A stretch of DNA of 40,974 nucleotides. Source: Lentilactobacillus hilgardii DSM 20176 = ATCC 8290. Its GTDB lineage: Bacteria > Bacillota > Bacilli > Lactobacillales > Lactobacillaceae. A program made the translations under genes and the position numbers. The notes beneath the pieces were generated by a model. The model searched no databases, was not told where the DNA came from, and worked only from the letters and a program-made list of their open reading frames with translations. The number at the start of each line of letters is the position of its first letter. Position 1 is the first letter of the stretch. The DNA lies in assembly GCF_000159315.1 (NCBI RefSeq), contig NZ_GG669994.1:36082-77055 (forward strand). The letters are read 5' to 3'. Below are positions 25,710 through 33,345 of the stretch, piece after piece.

Positions 25710-26726
25710 TTAGAATTCGGCCTTATAGCTGATTGAGTAGCTCTTTTCTTCACCGGCTGGCAATACGATATCGCCAAAGCCCTTGTGGTTTGGCGTATCG
25801 GGTAAGGTTTGAGCTTCCATTGCAATTCCCATATGAGGAACACCTGCACCGCGTTCGAATTTAACGCCATCCAAATCGTCTGGGGTAAAGACAACCAACG
25901 CATTTCGGTTGGAGAAGATTGAAACTTGACGACCGGAATCCGGATCGGATAAAGTAGCGATCGGATCTTCAACTTTATGATCATTAATGACGTAAACCTC
26001 ATCGTAAGTATGACCAACGCTGGCTTTCATGTCGTCAATACCATTCTTGATGTTTTGACCTGAGCGGAAATCGTAGGCGGATCCGGCAACACTGATCATT
26101 TTTCCGGATGGTGTTTTATCTTTATTTAATTCCAAATAGTTATCCGCATCAATTGTGAGGGATTGACCGTAAACATTATTAGCATCACTCAAATTAAAGT
26201 AAGCATGTTGAGTTGGATTGAATAGTGTATCAGCATCGCTTTTGGCACTATAGGTAACAGTAGCAGTATTATCATCGTCTAATGTCCAAGTAATTTTAAC
26301 GTCGATATTTCCTGGGAATGAGTCTTCGGATGAATCAATGTGTTTTTCAAGTACAATCTTATTATCCTCGATTGATCCGTTCCATACTTGAGTATTGAAA
26401 CCGTGAGGACCACCGTGAAGTGTCGTACTGCCTTCGTTTTGGTCAACATGGTATTCTTTTCCCTTAATGGAGAAAGTACCATTGGTAATTCGACCAGCAG
26501 TTCGGCCAATGGCTTGGCAGAAGTATTGGTTTGCCATAATTTTCTTGCTGGATGCTTGGCTAAGTAAGACATTGGCTGTTTTACCATTTTTGTCAGGAAA
26601 ATTAAATGCCTGCCAAGTTGCGCCAAGTGAGATAACAGAAATAGAAACGCCGTTGTCATTCGTTAACGTGAACTTTTGAATATCTTGATCGTTATATTTA
26701 TCGAATAATTCTTTCTTTGCTTGCAT
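25710..26726 (-). CDS. galM: Aldose 1-epimerase (galactose mutarotase)
   Basis: A 338-residue aldose 1-epimerase interconverting alpha and beta anomers of galactose or another aldose in the cytoplasm. Catalytic motifs: TTLHGGPHGFN and NPTQHAYFNLSD carry the two His, and the C-terminal MGIAMEAQTLPD carries the base Glu. The ATG at 26726 follows AAGGAGCGG; the frame stays open upstream but without a comparable site. It lies near an AraR-type regulator and a broken sugar symporter, so its natural substrate may be a pentose or galactose. Promoter with cre and an operator-like repeat. Confidence 0.93.
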   Translation of the reverse strand: MQAKKELFDKYNDQDIQKFTLTNDNGVSISVISLGATWQAFNFPDKNGKTANVLLSQASSKKIMANQYFCQAIGRTAGRITNGTFSIKGKEYHVDQNEGSTTLHGGPHGFNTQVWNGSIEDNKIVLEKHIDSSEDSFPGNIDVKITWTLDDDNTATVTYSAKSDADTLFNPTQHAYFNLSDANNVYGQSLTIDADNYLELNKDKTPSGKMISVAGSAYDFRSGQNIKNGIDDMKASVGHTYDEVYVINDHKVEDPIATLSDPDSGRQVSIFSNRNALVVFTPDDLDGVKFERGAGVPHMGIAMEAQTLPDTPNHKGFGDIVLPAGEEKSYSISYKAEF

Positions 26727-26765
26727 TTTTATGAACCGCTCCTTAAAAATAATAAATTCAAGCTT

Positions 26766-26814
26766 TGAAACCGCTTTTATATGTATTATAATGCTTTTTT
26801 GTACGGAGGTCCAA
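26766..26814 (-). promoter_or_regulatory. galM promoter with cre and AraR-like half site
   Basis: On minus: TTGGAC (26809-26814), 18-bp spacer, TATAAT (26785-26790). A cre box TGAAACCGCTTTTA (26766-26779, 13 of 14 matches) covers the start point. TTGTACGGA at 26799-26807 (plus) sits in the spacer. Confidence 0.6.
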
Positions 26815-26829
26815 TCCAATATTTCACAT

Positions 26830-26841
26830 TTATCCGTACAA
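26830..26841 (-). promoter_or_regulatory. AraR-like operator upstream of galM
   Basis: TTGTACGGATAA on the minus strand. It differs at two positions from the core TTGTACGTACAA of Bacillus AraR operators and at one from the 12-mer at 28512-28523. It lies just upstream of the galM -35. Operator use is inferred. Confidence 0.45.
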
Positions 26842-26915
26842 TTCTATGTCATTTACCTTAGAAGTATGATATTTTATTGGTAGGGATATTCTAAGGAAAA
26901 AGTGAGAGGTTTATT

Positions 26916-27101
26916 ATGTGAAATATACTGTACATCTTGTCGGGCATATCAGACGTGTCTTTAATTGTTCTAATTTTTCTATGGGGTTTTGACTATGCCA
27001 GAAAAGAGAAGCCAAAGCATAACCATCATTTCGGGCTTTGGACATTGGCAACGTTAGCATTAACGGTGGTTCTAATGTTTGTAGCCGGTGCTGGAAAATA
27101 A
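26916..27101 (+). pseudogene. Small membrane-protein gene with stop at codon 2
   Basis: An excellent GAGAGG site lies six bases before ATG 26916, but the next codon is TGA (26919). The frame then stays open for 60 codons and encodes two clear hydrophobic segments (VSLIVLIFLWGFDYARK and GLWTLATLALTVVLMFVAGAG) before TAA. A single TGG-to-TGA change would explain it. Rescue from CTG 26928 or TTG 26937 is possible but the spacing is poor. Family unknown. Confidence 0.5.
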
Positions 27102-27104
27102 TCG

Positions 27105-27212
27105 GGTTTAAGTATAGTGGCTTTTTATCTGTAGACGGTCAATGAACCGGCCGTTCTTATCGGCTTTGTTGGTTTAAGTATAGTGGCTTTTTATCTGTAG
27201 ACGGTCCAATGA
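27105..27212 (+). repeat. 42-bp direct repeat, 66-bp period, upstream of the regulator
   Basis: Copy 1 is 27105-27145 and copy 2 is 27171-27212. They are identical from GGTTTAAGTATAGTGGC through GTAGACGGTC to AATGA, apart from one extra C in copy 2. Each holds TTATCTGTAGAC, which matches the operator-like TTATCCGTACAA at 9 of 12 positions. Confidence 0.85.
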
Positions 27213-27301
27213 GTACTTCAAATGATAGCGATGATCTCGATAAGTGTGCAGAAGGTAATATTGCAGGCTTTCAATTTTAAACGAGTGGGGGATTAACAAA
27301 A

Positions 27302-28402
27302 ATGGAAACTAAATATGTCATGGTTAAAAAGAGCCTTAAACACCATATTATTAATGGAAAATATAAGATTAACGAAAAAATCCCCACCGAATCCGAATTA
27401 ATGGCAATTTATTCAGTCAGTAGATATACCATCAGACGAGCGGTAGGTGATCTTGAACATGAGGGATACATTTATCGTGTCCAAGGCGGTGGCATGTACG
27501 TTAATGATTGGATCAACAATAAAGTTCGTTCAGAACGTTCAAATCAAAGCATCGGTGTGATCACAACCCACATTGCGGATTATATTTTTCCAAACATTAT
27601 CAGTGGGATTGATCAGGTCATTTCTGATGCCGGGTATTCTCTTCTTTTAGGAAATACCCATGATGAACACGATAATGAACGGCATAATTTATTAAATATG
27701 TTGGATAACGATGTCCTGGGATTTATTATCGAACCGACGCGAAGCACATTGGAAAATCCCAATTTGGATGTTTATCAGATGATTATTCAGTCTGGCAAAC
27801 CTGCCGTTTTCATTAATGCACATTATCCAGAATTGGATTTTCCATATGTTGAAGTGGCGGACACTGCCAGCGAGAAGAAATTAATGGATTATTTGTTGGA
27901 TCACGGGCACGAACGGGTATTGGGTGTCTTTCAGGTTGATGATATGCAGGGAGTTAACCGGATGAACGGTTACATTCGTTCTTATCAGACACACCCCAAC
28001 GTTGCGTCTTCCGGTGATATTATGATGTATCGTTCCGGTGATGACATTAATGATGTCCTTCGAAAAATCAAGAATCGGGTAGAAGTACCGGATAATACAC
28101 GGCCAACAGCGATTGTTTGTTATAACGATCAGTTGGCAATGGAAGTGATCGGGATGTTGGGTAAAGAAGGGTTTGACATTCCCGGTGATATTTCGGTTGC
28201 CGGTTTTGATGATTACGAAATTTCAAAATATATTAATCCGGGAATTACGACAATGGTTCACCCTAAACGTTTATTGGGTGAAGCGGCTGCAAAAATGCTG
28301 ATTGATATGATTAATAAAAAAGAGCATCGTTCTAAGGTCCTTGATGCTGAATTAGTTGTACGAGATTCTACCAAAGCTATCGATACAACCAAGACCGTCT
28401 GA
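27302..28402 (+). CDS. AraR-type regulator (GntR HTH plus LacI-type sensor)
   Basis: A 366-residue repressor. Residues 1-72 are a GntR winged HTH (KIPTESELMAIYSVSRYTIRR, then EGYIYRVQGGGMYV). Residues 80-360 are a LacI/periplasmic-binding-type sugar domain, with SIGVITTHIADYIFPNIISG at its start and GFDDYEISKYINPGITTM near the end. This architecture is that of AraR, the arabinose-responsive repressor. The ligand is not proved. ATG 27302 has a weak GGGGG-type site upstream. It lies between galM and a damaged sugar symporter, both with AraR-like operator sequences. Confidence 0.92.
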   Translation: METKYVMVKKSLKHHIINGKYKINEKIPTESELMAIYSVSRYTIRRAVGDLEHEGYIYRVQGGGMYVNDWINNKVRSERSNQSIGVITTHIADYIFPNIISGIDQVISDAGYSLLLGNTHDEHDNERHNLLNMLDNDVLGFIIEPTRSTLENPNLDVYQMIIQSGKPAVFINAHYPELDFPYVEVADTASEKKLMDYLLDHGHERVLGVFQVDDMQGVNRMNGYIRSYQTHPNVASSGDIMMYRSGDDINDVLRKIKNRVEVPDNTRPTAIVCYNDQLAMEVIGMLGKEGFDIPGDISVAGFDDYEISKYINPGITTMVHPKRLLGEAAAKMLIDMINKKEHRSKVLDAELVVRDSTKAIDTTKTV

Positions 28403-28425
28403 TTTTTTTGGAAAGGAACGAATCA

Positions 28426-28470
28426 CGAAAGGTGGTGATGTTACAGGCATGCGATCCCCTTTCGATTTTT
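28426..28470 (+). terminator. Probable terminator after the regulator gene
   Basis: CGAAAGG (28426-28432) pairs with CCTTTCG (28458-28464), followed by ATTTTTTT. The 25-base loop is long. Confidence 0.5.
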
Positions 28471-28511
28471 TTGTAAAAAATATTATGCTAACAAATAAAG
28501 CATGCATCGAT

Positions 28512-28567
28512 TTATACGGATAAGTATTTTATACCGCTTTTGTAAGCGATACCGGAAACCGATTACA
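28512..28567 (+). promoter_or_regulatory. AraR-like operator and two cre-like boxes before the symporter
   Basis: TTATACGGATAA (28512-28523) is a near copy of the galM operator. TGTAAGCGATACCG (28541-28554) matches cre at 12 of 14. On the minus strand, 28554-28567 reads TGTAATCGGTTTCC, 13 of 14. Together they suggest sugar induction with catabolite repression. Confidence 0.5.
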
Positions 28568-28636
28568 ACTCGCATATAAAGTTCTTGCAATTATTTTGTT
28601 GATTTTATTTTCAAAAGTCGAATGGGGGTGCTCGTT

Positions 28637-29644
28637 TTGAAGAAAGTTTCAAACGGATTTATATATAGTTTCGGTGCCTTAGGCGGATTGCTCTTCGGTT
28701 ACGCTATTGCGTCTATCTCAGGTGCAATTCTATTTATTGAAAAACAACTTCACTTAGGACCATGGCAACAGGGTATGGTTGTTAGTTCGGTTTTAATCGA
28801 TGCCATTATTGGTGCTTTGGCAACCAGTAAGTTTTTGGATACGTATGACCGTCGTAAGTTACTTGTTTGGGCCTCGATCATTTTCTTCATTGGTGCCATT
28901 ACACCCGGGGTTGCACCAGGCTTCTTGGTATTGCTGATTACCCGTATTGTCTTGGGTGTTGGTGTTACATCAGCATTGATTCTTGTATATCTGCATGAAT
29001 TTGCACCCAAGAGTATGTATGGTACGGTTGCAACAATGTTCCAATTAATGATCATGATTGGTATCTTATTAGCCTACATTTTGAACCACACATTCGCTCA
29101 TATGTATACTGGCTGGCGTTGGATGTTAGGATTTGCTACATTAACAGCTGCCATCCTATACGTTGGTGCGTTGTTCCTGCCGGAAAGTCCCCGATTCTTT
29201 GTTAAGGTCGGTAAAAAAGACGAAGCTCGTTCAGTTTTGATGAACACAAATAAGGGTGACGAGGGTGCCGTTAACAAGGCAATGAGTGAAATTGAAGAAA
29301 CAGCTTCATAGAAGACCGGTGGTTGGAAGGAATTATTTGGTAAAGCAGTTCGTCCGACTTTGATTACTGGTCTTGGCGCAGCCGTTTTCCAGCAAGTTAT
29401 CGGTTCAAACAGTGTTATATTCTATGCACCAACGATCTTTACCGATGTTGGCTGGGGCGTTATCGCTGCTCTACTTGCCCATATCGGAATTGGTGTGATT
29501 AACGTTGCTGTTACGGTTGTTGCAATGCTGTTGATGGATAAAGTTGACCGTAAAAAGATGTTAATCTTTGGTGCCAGCAGCATGGGCTTGTCCTTAATTG
29601 TGATGTACACAATGTTTGATCTTCCATTTAACGATATCAAATAG
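28637..29644 (+). pseudogene. Broken MFS sugar:H+ symporter (AraE/XylE type)
   Basis: The N-terminal half is a sugar porter with YSFGALGGLLFGYAIASISG and LPESPRFFVKVGK. A TAG at 29309-29311 interrupts the frame after IEETAS, then the same frame resumes with KTGGWKELFGKAVRP, FQQVIGSNSVIFYAPTIF and MDKVDRKKMLIFG. A CAG-to-TAG change would explain it. The frame ends at 29644 after about helix 8, so roughly 120-130 C-terminal residues of a normal ~460-residue porter are missing. The likely start is TTG 28637 with GGGGGTG upstream; ATG 28622 is also in frame. Non-functional as a transporter, I infer. Confidence 0.88.
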
Positions 29645-29700
29645 TGTGTGAAGCTAATCTTAAAATAGTGACCTATTCTAGGAAGAATGTAACGCACTAA

Positions 29701-29744
29701 AAAACGAGGTTAAGACAATTTAACTGTTGTCTTAACCTCGTTTT
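29701..29744 (+). terminator. Intrinsic terminator with 18-bp perfect stem
   Basis: 29701-29718 is exactly complementary to 29727-29744 with an 8-base loop. It probably ended the symporter operon. Confidence 0.9.
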
Positions 29745-29829
29745 AATACGTCATTCAAAAAATAAACTGCGGGCATTTGCTATAATGTCATTAGTGGTTA
29801 ATAAAAACGGAACCGGAGGAAAAGGATCA

Positions 29830-30390
29830 ATGGCGATGACTGAAAAGCAAAAAATGCTCGCGGGTAAGAAGTATTTGAATACAGATAAGGAATTATCAGA
29901 AGACCGTTGGAAAACTCGAAAACGAATTAATGAGTTTAATGATTTGTCCAAAGAAGCCCCGGATGAAGCAATGAAAATTTTAAGTAATGTTTTTCAAAAA
30001 ACAGGGAAAAACTTTGAGGTGATGGCACCTTTTCAATGCGATTACGGATATGGCATTACGGTGGGCAATAATTTCTTTGCTAATTATGGCTGCACGTTTA
30101 TTGACGTTGCCTCCATTACATTTGGTGATAATTGTTTGCTTGGTCCAAATTGCCAAATCTATACGGTGGATCACGCCTTTAATGTTGAGGAGCGAAACCG
30201 TGGCATTGAAATTCCGGGTAAAGTGACAATTGGTGATAATCTTTGGGCTGGCGGCAGTGTTGTCATTACCCCAAATGTCACACTTGGAAACAATGTGATC
30301 ATTGCTGCAGGTGCCGTTGTCACAAAGTCGTTTGGTGACAACGTTTTAATTGGCGGAAACCCTGCCCATGTTATTAAAGAATTAAAGTAA
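29830..30390 (+). CDS. Sugar O-acetyltransferase (maltose/galactoside type)
   Basis: A 186-residue acetyl-CoA-dependent sugar acetyltransferase of the LacA/Maa type. Residues 1-55 are the Mac domain (MTEKQKMLAGKKYLNTDKEL); the rest is left-handed beta-helix hexapeptide repeats, with the catalytic His in YTVDHAFN and the C-terminal PAHVIKEL. Role probably detoxification of non-metabolised sugars. ATG 29830 follows GGAGGAAAAGG. The aldo/keto reductase gene starts 15 bases downstream, so the two are an operon. Confidence 0.93.
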   Translation: MAMTEKQKMLAGKKYLNTDKELSEDRWKTRKRINEFNDLSKEAPDEAMKILSNVFQKTGKNFEVMAPFQCDYGYGITVGNNFFANYGCTFIDVASITFGDNCLLGPNCQIYTVDHAFNVEERNRGIEIPGKVTIGDNLWAGGSVVITPNVTLGNNVIIAAGAVVTKSFGDNVLIGGNPAHVIKELK

Positions 30391-30404
30391 AACGGAGAAA
30401 TTTA

Positions 30405-31262
30405 ATGTCTAAGCAAAATATCGGTTCCAGAATTGAATTAGCAGATGGCAATAAAATGCCCGTCCATGGGTTGGGTGTCTATCGTATGACGGATGAGGAT
30501 CAGCTGATTAACTCGGTTAAGTCCGCCTATAGCGATGGCTATCGGTTATTCGATACCGCCCAGATGTATGGAAATGAGGCAGCTGTTGGTAAAGCAATCA
30601 AGGATTTGAACGTTAAACGCGATGAGATCTTTATCACCACTAAAATTGCTGAAGAAAACCAGGGATATGATAAGGTGATGTCTTCGTTTGAGGATTCTTT
30701 GAAGAAGCTTCAACTGGATTATGTTGACCTGCTTTTGGTTCATTGGCCAATTCATACCCATTTTTTTGAGACTTGGCGTGCCTTTGAAGCCTTGAAAGAG
30801 CAGGGACTTGTTAAATCAATCGGAACGAGTAATTACGGGATGCTTCATTTACAATACCTAGCGACCAAGGCAAATGACATGCCGGTTGTTAACCAATTGG
30901 AAGTTCATCCATATCTATCTCAACAGGCGATGGTTGATTTTGATCGCGATAACCACATTGTCACCCAAGCATGGGCACCGTTGGGACGGGGACGGATTTT
31001 TGATGATCCGGTGATTATTAAGATTGCTGAATCCCACGGTAAGTCAGCAGCTCAAGTTATTTTACGTTGGCATTTACAACGAGGAGACGCGTTTATTCCG
31101 AAATCCGTTCACCCGCAACGGATTCAGCAAAATGCCGATATCTATGATTTTGAGTTGAGCAATGATGAAATGAACCAGGTTGATGGCTTGAACCGTAACA
31201 CACGAATTAGTCAGGAACCTGAAATGGTTTATGAAATCGGCCATCAATATCCGCATCATTAA
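30405..31262 (+). CDS. Aldo/keto reductase
   Basis: A 285-residue NADPH-dependent aldo/keto reductase with an (alpha/beta)8 barrel, of the 2,5-diketo-gluconate-reductase-like group. The catalytic tetrad is readable: D50 and Y55 in LFDTAQMYGNE, K80 in FITTK, H113 in LLLVHWP. The cofactor motif IPKSVHPQRIQQN is near the end. Substrate unknown; many such proteins reduce short aldehydes such as methylglyoxal. ATG start behind CGGAGAAA. Second gene of an operon with the acetyltransferase. Confidence 0.94.
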   Translation: MSKQNIGSRIELADGNKMPVHGLGVYRMTDEDQLINSVKSAYSDGYRLFDTAQMYGNEAAVGKAIKDLNVKRDEIFITTKIAEENQGYDKVMSSFEDSLKKLQLDYVDLLLVHWPIHTHFFETWRAFEALKEQGLVKSIGTSNYGMLHLQYLATKANDMPVVNQLEVHPYLSQQAMVDFDRDNHIVTQAWAPLGRGRIFDDPVIIKIAESHGKSAAQVILRWHLQRGDAFIPKSVHPQRIQQNADIYDFELSNDEMNQVDGLNRNTRISQEPEMVYEIGHQYPHH

Positions 31263-31285
31263 GATAATGCTTTAGTCATTAAAAA

Positions 31286-31320
31286 GCCGTTTGGAGGATC
31301 TTTCTCCGAACGGTTTTTTT
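31286..31320 (+). terminator. Bidirectional terminator
   Basis: CCGTTTGGAG pairs with CTCCGAACGG (one G-U) and T-runs lie on both sides. It overlaps the stop codon of the convergent ZIP gene. Confidence 0.85.
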
Positions 31321-32137
31321 AGCCTAGTGCTACATCCAGAATCATCATTAAAGTAAAACCAGCCATAATACCAAAAATGGCCCAATGTGATTCGGATTTG
31401 GTTCGGGCATGAGCTTCCGGAATTAACTCTTTACAAGCAACGTAAATCATTGCTCCAGCCGCAAATGCCAGTGCATATGGTAAAATTTGACTGACATAGG
31501 AAACCAATAGGGCACCCAAAATGCCGGCAATTGGTTCAACCATCCCACTTGCCTGCCCGTACATGAAAGCTCGCGGCCGGCTCATCCCATTTTGTCGCAG
31601 TGGGATTGACACGGCAGCACCTTCGGGGAAGTTTTGCAGACCGATTCCGATTGCAACCGTTACCGCCGCCAGAACCATAGTGGCATGCTGGGCGCTGCTG
31701 GCTGCTTGGATAGCACCAAAGGCTACGCCGACGGCTAATCCTTCCGGAATATTATGAAGGGTAATTGAAAAGACCAATAGAATTGCCTGTTTAATTTTAT
31801 GCGGTGGTTCTTCGTTCTCGTTGTGTCTGATGTAGAGTGCCGGAATAATTTTATCGGCCACGTATAAGAAAAGACCACCGAGTATAAAGCCACTTGAGAC
31901 AACCAGCCATGGCGTTTTATCCAACTCCTCAGCCAGGCTGATTGCCGGATCCAGTAGTGACCAAAAAGAAGCAGCAATCATGACACCAGCCGCAAACCCA
32001 TACATCATGGCAAGTGCGTGACTTCGAATGGTCTTAAAAGCAAAGACAAGAGCAGAACCAAGGGCGGTGACACCCCATGTAAAAAGTGTGGCGAAGAGTG
32101 CCTGCTGCCAAGGCGCAAAATTTAACAAATAGGTCAT
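31319..32137 (-). CDS. ZIP-family divalent metal transporter
   Basis: A 272-residue ZIP-family importer or exchanger of zinc or other divalent cations. Eight helices are visible. The metal-site helices carry LHNIPEGLAVGVAFG (helix 4) and GLQNFPEGAAVSIPLR (helix 5), the two most conserved ZIP motifs. It resembles the GufA/ZupT branch. A polar loop rich in His, Asn and Glu (IRHNENEEPPHK) lies between helices 3 and 4. Metal specificity is not readable from sequence. Start ATG with AGGACAG upstream. Convergent with the aldo/keto reductase gene. Confidence 0.92.
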   Translation of the reverse strand: MTYLLNFAPWQQALFATLFTWGVTALGSALVFAFKTIRSHALAMMYGFAAGVMIAASFWSLLDPAISLAEELDKTPWLVVSSGFILGGLFLYVADKIIPALYIRHNENEEPPHKIKQAILLVFSITLHNIPEGLAVGVAFGAIQAASSAQHATMVLAAVTVAIGIGLQNFPEGAAVSIPLRQNGMSRPRAFMYGQASGMVEPIAGILGALLVSYVSQILPYALAFAAGAMIYVACKELIPEAHARTKSESHWAIFGIMAGFTLMMILDVALG

Positions 32138-32376
32138 TGGATTTCTGTCCTTTCATGCGTAAGACGAATAGTACTCACTTAGTTTGTTTCTTCACAATAA
32201 GTATAACAAAATATGTTGCTTTATTTGATAATTTGATTCTAAAAAAATAATGGCAAAATAATTTGTGATTTAAATCATTTTTGTGGGTTGCGATTGTTTT
32301 TAAGTGAATCTTTCTTCGCAATTCGCTATACTTAAAGTGTATATGATTGAAAAAATATGAAATGAGGCTGATTTTC

Positions 32377-33042
32377 GTGAAAAAAGTCACTGCATATCTC
32401 GTCCGACACGGACAAACGTACATGAATTTGTATAACAAGGTCCAGGGATGGATTGATTCACCATTAACCGAAAAGGGGATTCAAGATGCAAAGAATGCTG
32501 GTGAACGGCTGAAGGACATTAATTTCAATGCTGCATTTTCCAGCGATTCAGGCAGGGCTATTGATACGGCAAGGATTATATTGCGGGCAAATCCTCACAA
32601 TATAAATATTGTCAGTTATCAATATCCGGAATTGCGGGAACAGTTTCACGGTTATTTCGAGGGTAATGATTTAAATCAGATGTGGCAGTTTGTGGGGGCT
32701 CAGGTTCAAAAGACTTCGGAAAAAGAAGTGCTTAAAGATTTTGGTCTTGAACGTGCCAGAGATTTGATTCATCGAGCAGATCTGTATAATAATGCTGAAA
32801 ATAATGCAATGTTTTGGGAACGACTCAACTTCGGTTTTGATAAGATTCGGGAGAGTACCGAAGACAATCAGACAATCTTGATCGTTTCTCACGGTATGAC
32901 GATCCGTTCGATTGTTGACCGATATGCGCCGGACTTGGATACCGGTGTGCCGATTGCTAATGGGGCAATTACGAAATTGGTCATTTCAGATGATGATATT
33001 AAAGTTGAATGGGCAAACAAACTGGATGCCATTGATCAGTAG
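32377..33042 (+). CDS. Histidine phosphatase (phosphoglycerate-mutase-like)
   Basis: A 221-residue member of the histidine phosphatase superfamily. The nucleophile lies in YLVRHGQTYMN, and the second conserved His in IVSHGMTIRS. It has a ~50-residue helical insertion (QMWQFVGAQVQKTSEKEVLK) common in lactobacillar paralogs. It is too divergent to be GpmA; probably a small-molecule phosphatase. The start is GTG 32377, with GAGG nine bases upstream. Confidence 0.9.
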   Translation: MKKVTAYLVRHGQTYMNLYNKVQGWIDSPLTEKGIQDAKNAGERLKDINFNAAFSSDSGRAIDTARIILRANPHNINIVSYQYPELREQFHGYFEGNDLNQMWQFVGAQVQKTSEKEVLKDFGLERARDLIHRADLYNNAENNAMFWERLNFGFDKIRESTEDNQTILIVSHGMTIRSIVDRYAPDLDTGVPIANGAITKLVISDDDIKVEWANKLDAIDQ

Positions 33043-33345
33043 GTCGTTTTTTGCTCAATTAGATTGGAATTTGTTTATATAATGGATGAATGGGATTGCT
33101 AACCTGTTCTATATATGATAGATTTACATGAGATGTGTTTGAGGCTGGGACAAAGGAGTTTGCCACAGCCTCTTTGTTTGATTATAGAAATGATTTGTGA
33201 AACAATGCGGGCCGAACGATGATAATAATAGCGTTAAAAACAAGTGACTATGTGATGTTAAAGTCGGCTGTCGATACAAACAGATTGAATTAAATTGTTT
33301 CACTATGATTTCAGGGAAATACAGAAACGCGAGGAAAAGAAGTTA
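33043..33345. other. Short intergenic region with a weak terminator
   Basis: GAGGCTG (33141-33147) and CAGCCTC (33166-33172), followed by TTTGTTTG, may form a terminator for the phosphatase gene. Nothing else is recognised apart from the ABC-F leader. Confidence 0.45.

Noticed and set aside
28637-29644. Two separate small transporters instead of one broken gene
   Set aside because: Both parts are in the same frame, and the second continues the sugar porter fold straight after the TAG without its own start or ribosome site.
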